A stretch of DNA of 64,000 bases from Alistipes excrementigallinarum. GTDB taxonomy: Bacteria > Bacteroidota > Bacteroidia > Bacteroidales > Rikenellaceae. This document shows, in pieces, positions 58,851 to 64,000 of the stretch; positions within the stretch are counted from its first letter, which is position 1, and every line of letters begins with the position of its first letter. The stretch is from assembly GCA_019112825.1 (NCBI GenBank), contig DXIP01000022.1, positions 1 to 64,000 of the forward strand, read 5' to 3'. A program made the translations under genes and the position numbers. The notes beneath the pieces are model-generated. The model made no database searches and was not told the origin of the DNA. It saw only the letters and a list, made by a program, of their open reading frames with translations.

Positions 58851-58911
58851 CCCGGGGGAGGGAGACGGGGAGTGTCCATGTTCGGTACAGCCGCCGCGAT
58901 GCTCCTTATGC

Positions 58912-58949
58912 AAAAAAAGTCCGGTGCTCCATCTGGAGCACCGGACTTT
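58912..58949. terminator. Terminator between convergent recF and susC operons
   Basis: A perfect stem (AAAGTCCGGTGCTCC with GGAGCACCGGACTTT) with seven A residues on its left, so the T-run is on the minus strand; it may also stop the + transcript. Confidence 0.88.
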
Positions 58950-58970
58950 CTGTCTGCTGAGTGCGGGGTG

Positions 58971-60668
58971 TTACTCGACAACCTCGATGCGCGGGCTGTC
59001 CTTGTAGCCCGTATCCTCGGAGCTTGCCCAGCGGCACGTACCGCCGTTGGGGTTCTCCAGTGCCAGGTTGCCTCCCGTGCAGTTGGCGGCGCAGATGAAG
59101 CGGAACTGTACCTCGCCGTCGGGGATTGCACGCTTGAAGGATACGGTGGCCGATACCTCCAGGTTCGGCGTGCTGGTGGGCAGGATGTGGGTGTAGGAAA
59201 TCTCCTCACCGTTGAAGGTGGCCGTCTTCAGCTCGGTAGCAGCCTTCCACGTCGTACCGTCGAGGTACTCGAGTCTCCAGTACTTCTGACCCGTACCCGA
59301 GATGCGGCTGACGCCCGAGAAGCGGACGTTGGTGCCTGCCTTGAAGTTCTTCACCGGTACGCGGAAGAGCCAGTAGTCGCCCGGCCATGCACCCGTGATG
59401 TAGGGCTGGCCCGTACCGCCGATGAAGCGCTCGCAGTCGGGGTCGGGGTTACCCTGGCTGTCGACGTAGGTGTGCGTGTAGGAGAGGTATCCGACGCCCG
59501 TGACGGCGCGCAGGTTGTTCTCCTCGACGAACTGTTTGGTCGGCGTGGTGTAGTCGGTGCCCGAAGCTCCGTTGAAGAACCACTCCACGGGGCTGTCCAG
59601 ACCCGTCATCGGAGCGCTCGACCCGGCGCCGGTCTCCTGCGAAATCGTGATGTCGAAGGTGGCGCTCACGCCCAGCACCTCGGCCGTGCGGATGGATACC
59701 ATGCCGTAGCGCATGTCGCCCGTGTTGTCGGTCGGCGTGATGGTGAGCGTGTACTCCTGGTCGGCCTCACCCGCAGCGGGCGATACGCTGTACCAGGCGT
59801 CGGCCTCCGTGGTGGCCGTCCAGTCCCAGTTGGACTTGATGGTTACCGAGAGCGGCTTGGCGCCCTGTGCGGCGAAGGGAGGCAGCGAGTTGTCCGACGT
59901 GTCGAGGTCCTCGCTCGTCACCTCAATCTTCGGGCGAATCGTCTGCAGGATGTCGATGCGGTTGGTCGTCGACTTGTACTCGCCTACGCCCTCGAAGGTG
60001 ATGGCGCAGCTGCGCTCGAGCTCGGTCGGCTGCTCGGGATAGGCCGCAACCTCGAGCTTGAAGGTGCCGTTGCCCGTCTCGGTGAGCTTCGCCCAGTCGT
60101 TCTGCTCCATCGAATAGAAGAAGTCGACGTTGGCGTTCACGTTGATGTCGTAGCTCTGTGCGGCGCGTCCGGCGACAATCTCCGTCGTGGCCGTGTTGTC
60201 GACCGAGATGGTGATGTGCGGAACGTTGGCTGCCTGTACCACCGCCAGTGTAGCCTCGGTCTGGCGGCCGTCGGCGTAGCGGAATACGACCGTCGTCGAG
60301 CGCGGCAGCGGGTTGTCGTTGTCCGTTACGCAGAAGCGTACCTTGCCGTCACGCGACCCGTGGTCGGGCCAGATGAGGAGCCAGTCGGCATCCTCGGAGT
60401 TGGCCTCGACCGTCCAGTCGCAGTTCGAGCGGATGTCGTAGCGGATGAGCTCGAGCGTCGGGTCGCCGACCATGGCCTCCACGTTGAAGCCCAGTTCGGA
60501 CGACGAGGTGACCATCTTGCTCGACACCACCACGTTTTCGAGTCGGAAATAGGGTGTTCCCGTCGACGTGTCGTCGTCGTTGCACGACGCCGAGAACAGC
60601 GTTGCCAGCAGGAGCGTTGCAACGCCCGCCCCCCGGCGTATCTTGCGGAATAAATCTATGGTTTTCAT
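58971..60668 (-). CDS. BACON-domain lipoprotein of the SusCD operon, 565 aa
   Basis: Predicted surface glycan- or mucin-binding lipoprotein. The signal ends with Cys29 (FSASC) followed by Asn-Asp-Asp-Asp, a surface-export-like acidic tail. Three or four BACON-type repeats of about 90 residues follow, each with a NCDWTVEA / NVDFFYSME / SNWDWTATT core and a closing IxVxQ strand. The last 190 residues (GLDSPVEWFFNGASGTDYT onward) are a separate beta-rich domain of unknown kind. It starts 21 bases after susD and occupies the position of SusE/SusF-type proteins. Confidence 0.85.
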   Translation of the reverse strand: MKTIDLFRKIRRGAGVATLLLATLFSASCNDDDTSTGTPYFRLENVVVSSKMVTSSSELGFNVEAMVGDPTLELIRYDIRSNCDWTVEANSEDADWLLIWPDHGSRDGKVRFCVTDNDNPLPRSTTVVFRYADGRQTEATLAVVQAANVPHITISVDNTATTEIVAGRAAQSYDINVNANVDFFYSMEQNDWAKLTETGNGTFKLEVAAYPEQPTELERSCAITFEGVGEYKSTTNRIDILQTIRPKIEVTSEDLDTSDNSLPPFAAQGAKPLSVTIKSNWDWTATTEADAWYSVSPAAGEADQEYTLTITPTDNTGDMRYGMVSIRTAEVLGVSATFDITISQETGAGSSAPMTGLDSPVEWFFNGASGTDYTTPTKQFVEENNLRAVTGVGYLSYTHTYVDSQGNPDPDCERFIGGTGQPYITGAWPGDYWLFRVPVKNFKAGTNVRFSGVSRISGTGQKYWRLEYLDGTTWKAATELKTATFNGEEISYTHILPTSTPNLEVSATVSFKRAIPDGEVQFRFICAANCTGGNLALENPNGGTCRWASSEDTGYKDSPRIEVVE

Positions 60669-60689
60669 AATCGTTCTGCGGTTGAAGGA

Positions 60690-62360
60690 TTATTCGATTT
60701 GGCTCTCGTCGGCAATGATGTTGTGACGGAAGGAGTGCTCCCACGGCGTACCGGCATCCTTGGCGACGGCCTGGCCGCTCCACCATACGGGCAGAATCAT
60801 GTTGTTGTCGGCCAGCGTGGCGCCCTGCTCGGCAAAGGCAGCCTCGTAGTTGGCGCGGTTGTTGGCCACGGCAATCTGCGGGTAGGCGTAACGGGCGATG
60901 AACTTGCCGTCGGTGTAGCCCAGGTCGATGGTGCCCTCTCCGGTCATGCACTCGGGATAGCCCGTGCGGCGCATCTCGTGGTACATCTGGAAGCCGACCA
61001 CCCAGAACAGGGCCAGCCACTTCTGCTCGGCCAGACGCTGCTCGGTGCCGTCCCACTTGCCCTCGTCGCTGGCCAGGAAGGCGGAAATCTCCTTCGAGCC
61101 AATCGAGATGGTCGAGAGGGTCAGCGTGCCCGATTCGTTGAGCATCGGGTAGGCGGCATACTGTCCGTACTCATTCCACTTCTCGCACGATGCCGTGATG
61201 GCTGCCTCGTAGTACTCCTTCGCTTCGCCCGAAATCCACCCCTTCATCGCCGCCTCGGCCTTGATGAAGAGCAGCTCGTCGTAGTCGAGCATGTGGTTGG
61301 GGTTGGTGTCGCGTACGAGGGTCTCGTAGTGCAGATAGGGCTCCTTGTCCGAACGAATCGAGTTCGAGTTGAACTCGATGGTGCAGCCCGAAAGGGCACC
61401 CACCATCTCGCGGATTTCGTTGTTGACGTAGCGCGGCTTAATCCAGACGTACATGCGCGGGTCGGCGAATCCCGTCTCGGCATTGTAAATCATGCCCAGG
61501 AACTGGCTCGATACGTGGTGGTCGCCCGAAAGGCTCGTGTCGTTGGGGAAGGTGGTGGTGTTGAAGTAGTTGCGGTAGTAGATTGCCGTGCCCGAGAACT
61601 TCACCGTCGCGTTGTCGGCGTTCGACGTGAAGACGGGATAGGTCGTCGGGTCATCGATGATGGTGCGGATGCGTTCGCCGACCGTCGGAGTGAAGGCGTC
61701 GTTGCGGCCGCTCACACGCATCAGAAGACGCAGGTGCAGCGTATTGGTGAACTTCTTCCACTTGGAGATATCACCGGCATAGATGGCATCCTTGGTCGGG
61801 TCGTCCATCTCCTGCGAGGGGTCGTAGAGCGAGTTGGCGGTCTCCAGGTCGGCCATCATGGCCTCGTAGACCTCCTTCTGCGAGTCGATGTGGGGCTTGA
61901 GGATGCCCTCGTCGCCGCGCAGACCCTCGGTGTAGGCTACCGAACCGAACATGTCGGTGCAGATGGACATGTAGTAGACCTTCAGCGTGAGGCCGATGGC
62001 CTGGAAGTTGGGCTGGTTCTGGTCGACGGCCAGCTCATACATGTGGTCGGCATTCTTGGCCCACTTGTAGCAGAGATTCCAGATTTGCTGGAAGTTCTGG
62101 TTGCTGAGGTTGTAGCAGTGCTCGCGGCGCGGCGTCGACTTGGCGACGGTCACCTGCGAAATCTCGTTGGCGATGGCGAGCATGTAGTCGTCGAACGAGT
62201 TGGTAGCCGAGTAGAGCAGCGGTTCCAACATCGAAATGGGGGTGATGGAGCCCTGCGTAAGCTTGTTGGGGTTGGTGTTGTACTCCTCGAAATCCCCCGT
62301 GCAGGCCGTCACGGCCACGGCGGCCAGGGCGGCGTAGAGCGTATGTTTCAAGTATTTCAT
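60690..62360 (-). CDS. SusD/RagB-family outer-membrane lipoprotein, 556 aa
   Basis: Surface lid of a SusCD nutrient importer. The lipobox Cys20 (VTAC) follows MKYLKHTLYAALAAVAV. TGDFEEYNTNPNKLTQG, the TPR-like helices (FQAIGLTLKVYYMSICTDMF) and NHMLDYDELLFIKAEAAMKG are typical of the SusD-like_2 group. Start at 62360; a Met three codons upstream is possible. Substrate cannot be read from sequence. Confidence 0.93.
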   Translation of the reverse strand: MKYLKHTLYAALAAVAVTACTGDFEEYNTNPNKLTQGSITPISMLEPLLYSATNSFDDYMLAIANEISQVTVAKSTPRREHCYNLSNQNFQQIWNLCYKWAKNADHMYELAVDQNQPNFQAIGLTLKVYYMSICTDMFGSVAYTEGLRGDEGILKPHIDSQKEVYEAMMADLETANSLYDPSQEMDDPTKDAIYAGDISKWKKFTNTLHLRLLMRVSGRNDAFTPTVGERIRTIIDDPTTYPVFTSNADNATVKFSGTAIYYRNYFNTTTFPNDTSLSGDHHVSSQFLGMIYNAETGFADPRMYVWIKPRYVNNEIREMVGALSGCTIEFNSNSIRSDKEPYLHYETLVRDTNPNHMLDYDELLFIKAEAAMKGWISGEAKEYYEAAITASCEKWNEYGQYAAYPMLNESGTLTLSTISIGSKEISAFLASDEGKWDGTEQRLAEQKWLALFWVVGFQMYHEMRRTGYPECMTGEGTIDLGYTDGKFIARYAYPQIAVANNRANYEAAFAEQGATLADNNMILPVWWSGQAVAKDAGTPWEHSFRHNIIADESQIE

Positions 62361-62373
62361 GGCTTGCATCGTT

Positions 62374-64000
62374 TTAGAACTGAAGTTTGAGGTTGAAACC
62401 GTAGGTGCGCGTCATCGGGAAGGTGACGGTCTCGATACCGGGGTAGATATCCGTGCCGTTCACGAGGCTGGCAGCCTCGGGGTCGTACTGCGGCCAGTCG
62501 GTGATGCAGAAGAGGTTCGTGGCGAAGAAGCCAATCGAAGCACCCTGCAGGAAGCGCGTCTTCTTGACCAGGTTGGCGGGCAGCTGATAGTCCAGGCGCA
62601 GCTCCTTGAGCTTGAGGAAGTCGGTGCTGAAGGTGTTCGTCCGGGCGTTGTCGCGGTTCCACTTGTAGGTCTGGTAGTAGGTGTAGACGTTCTCGGTGAT
62701 GGTCGTGTTCTTCTTGTAGGTCACGTTGCCGTCGGCGTCGGTCACGGCGTTGACACCCGGAACAATCAGACCGTCGTCACGTCCCTCGAGCGAGTTCTTC
62801 AGCTTGCCCTGGTAGGAGAGTGCGAAGTTGGTTGCCGAGTAGGCGTTGCCGCCGACCTGTGCCGTGAAGGTGGCGCTCAGCGAGAGCCCCTTGTAGCGGA
62901 GCGTCGTGCCGAAGCCGGCGCGCCAGTCGGGGTTGACCTGTGCGATGTACTGGTCGGGGTCGGTGAAGGAGGGATACCCCGTCTTCTCGTTGATGATGGG
63001 CATGCCCGAGCAGTCAATCTGCTTGCCGTTCTCGTCGGTGTAGTAGGAGCCCTCCGGGGCGCGTACCCAGTCCTTACCGTAAATCTGGTGCATGGCCTGA
63101 CCTACGTAGGAGTAGATGTAGACACGTCCGCCGATGGTCGTCGAGGTCGAGGTCTGCAGCGGCGTCTGGGGGTCCCAGCCATCCTGCAGCTCGCACAGCT
63201 TGTTCTTGTTGAGCGACCAGTTACCGTTGATTTCCCACGTGAAGTCCTTCGTGCGGACCGGCACGGCGCGGAACGAAACCTCGATACCCTTGTTCTCGAT
63301 GCGGCCGGCGTTAATCTTCATTGCCGTGGCACCGATTTCGGCACTCTGCGAGGCGCTGATAATCTGGTCGGTGGTCGAGGTCTTGTAGAGGGCCAGGTCG
63401 ATGTTGAGTCGGCTCTCGAAGAACTTCGTGTCAAGACCGATTTCCCAGCTGTTGGTCTGCTCGGGACGAATCAGGGCGTTGGGCAGCGTGGTGGGCAGCG
63501 TGAATCCGCCGGGGTAGTCCGTGGTCGAGTAGTCGGGGTAGAGCGAGAAGACGCTCGTGTCGTTACCGACGCTTGCCCACGATGCGCGCAGCTTGACCAT
63601 GTTGACCCAGCGCGAGTTGAACTTCAGCGCCTTGTCGAGCAGGATGCTGGCGCTCACCGAAGGATAGAAGTAGGACCACTGCGTGGGGTGGAGCGTCGAC
63701 GACCAGTCGTTGCGGGCCGTCACGTCGAGGAAGTAGGTATCGTCCCACGAGAGGTTCAGGAAGCCGTAGAGGCTGTGGATGGCCTTGTTGCTGCGGTAGG
63801 GCGAGACGTCAAGCGCCACGGCCGAGTTGGCGAACGAGTACATGCCCGGGCCCTCGACCAGCAGCTGCGAAGCCTCCGTCGTAATCGAGTAGTACTTGTT
63901 GCGCAGCGTGCTGCCGCCGAAGGCTGCCGTCAGGTGGAAGCGGTCCCAGAAGCTCTTGTCGTACTTGAGCAGGAAGTCCGACGAGTACTCGTACTGGCGG
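62374..64000 (-). CDS. SusC/RagA-family TonB-linked outer-membrane protein, C-terminal part (runs off the window)
   Basis: The frame is open to the right edge and lacks a start, so about 541 C-terminal residues are present. The visible barrel has many aromatic-edged strands and the family blocks LDVTARNDWSSTLHPTQWSY, WEIGLDTKFFESRLNIDLAL, KINAGRIENKGIEVSF and the C-terminal MTRTYGFNLKLQF. The plug and TonB box are outside the window. The short gap (4-13 bases) to susD indicates one operon. Confidence 0.94.
   Translation of the reverse strand, partial: RQYEYSSDFLLKYDKSFWDRFHLTAAFGGSTLRNKYYSITTEASQLLVEGPGMYSFANSAVALDVSPYRSNKAIHSLYGFLNLSWDDTYFLDVTARNDWSSTLHPTQWSYFYPSVSASILLDKALKFNSRWVNMVKLRASWASVGNDTSVFSLYPDYSTTDYPGGFTLPTTLPNALIRPEQTNSWEIGLDTKFFESRLNIDLALYKTSTTDQIISASQSAEIGATAMKINAGRIENKGIEVSFRAVPVRTKDFTWEINGNWSLNKNKLCELQDGWDPQTPLQTSTSTTIGGRVYIYSYVGQAMHQIYGKDWVRAPEGSYYTDENGKQIDCSGMPIINEKTGYPSFTDPDQYIAQVNPDWRAGFGTTLRYKGLSLSATFTAQVGGNAYSATNFALSYQGKLKNSLEGRDDGLIVPGVNAVTDADGNVTYKKNTTITENVYTYYQTYKWNRDNARTNTFSTDFLKLKELRLDYQLPANLVKKTRFLQGASIGFFATNLFCITDWPQYDPEAASLVNGTDIYPGIETVTFPMTRTYGFNLKLQF

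Overview
The window is about 64 kb from a GC-rich member of the Bacteroidetes, most likely Alistipes or a close relative in the Rikenellaceae. The evidence is the Bacteroidetes promoter element TAnnTTTG before at least twenty transcription units on both strands, a SusC/SusD pair, the bamD-rpoZ-coaBC-recN block, BatD/BatE, tryptophanase, an adenosylcobalamin-dependent ribonucleotide reductase, and high GC content. Genus and species are inferred, not proven.

Layout. Positions 1-5950 are AT-rich and unlike the rest. They hold a leftward run of small lipoprotein and secreted genes of unknown function, behind a promoter at 5394-5401 and a roughly 235-nt leader that contains a nested inverted repeat (5228-5357). 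This looks like acquired DNA on the 3' side of a tRNA-Pro gene. From 6.4 kb the chromosome is GC-rich: a periplasmic-binding ABC importer for B12 or a metal chelate (6.6-9.5 kb), tRNA-Glu, rpsT, tRNA-His, groES-groEL behind a sigma54-like promoter and a dyad, an ECF sigma/anti-sigma pair, and the leftward bamD-rpoZ-coaBC-recN operon (15.6-19.8 kb).

From 20.9 to 46 kb follow greA, gcvH, dapD-birA, a prolyl oligopeptidase, aspartokinase, a secreted protein with a DnaJ-type zinc ribbon, a solitary DUF4435 gene, a SUI1 gene coupled to a predicted HExxH-propeller-barrel protein, PBP1A, asd, tnaA, sod, fba, fumarase and batDE. From 46 to 59 kb come recR, mdh, a META-domain lipoprotein, ridA, nrdJ, an OmpA-family protein, ribH with a TPR gene, a YitT-like membrane protein, an AraC regulator and recF-DUF721. 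The right edge (59-64 kb) holds a leftward SusC-SusD-BACON operon, with susC cut by the window end.

How the genes work together: central metabolism (fba, fumarase, mdh), the aspartate/lysine route (lysC, asd, dapD), DNA repair and replication (recN, recR, recF, nrdJ), envelope biogenesis (bamD, PBP1A, ompA) and nutrient uptake (the ABC importer, susCD). The importer and NrdJ may be linked through cobalamin.

A recurrent feature is that many intergenic spacers are filled with drifting GC-rich tandem repeats, the largest being a 134-bp unit at 19.9-20.3 kb. Long open frames antisense to real genes come from the codon bias and were not annotated.
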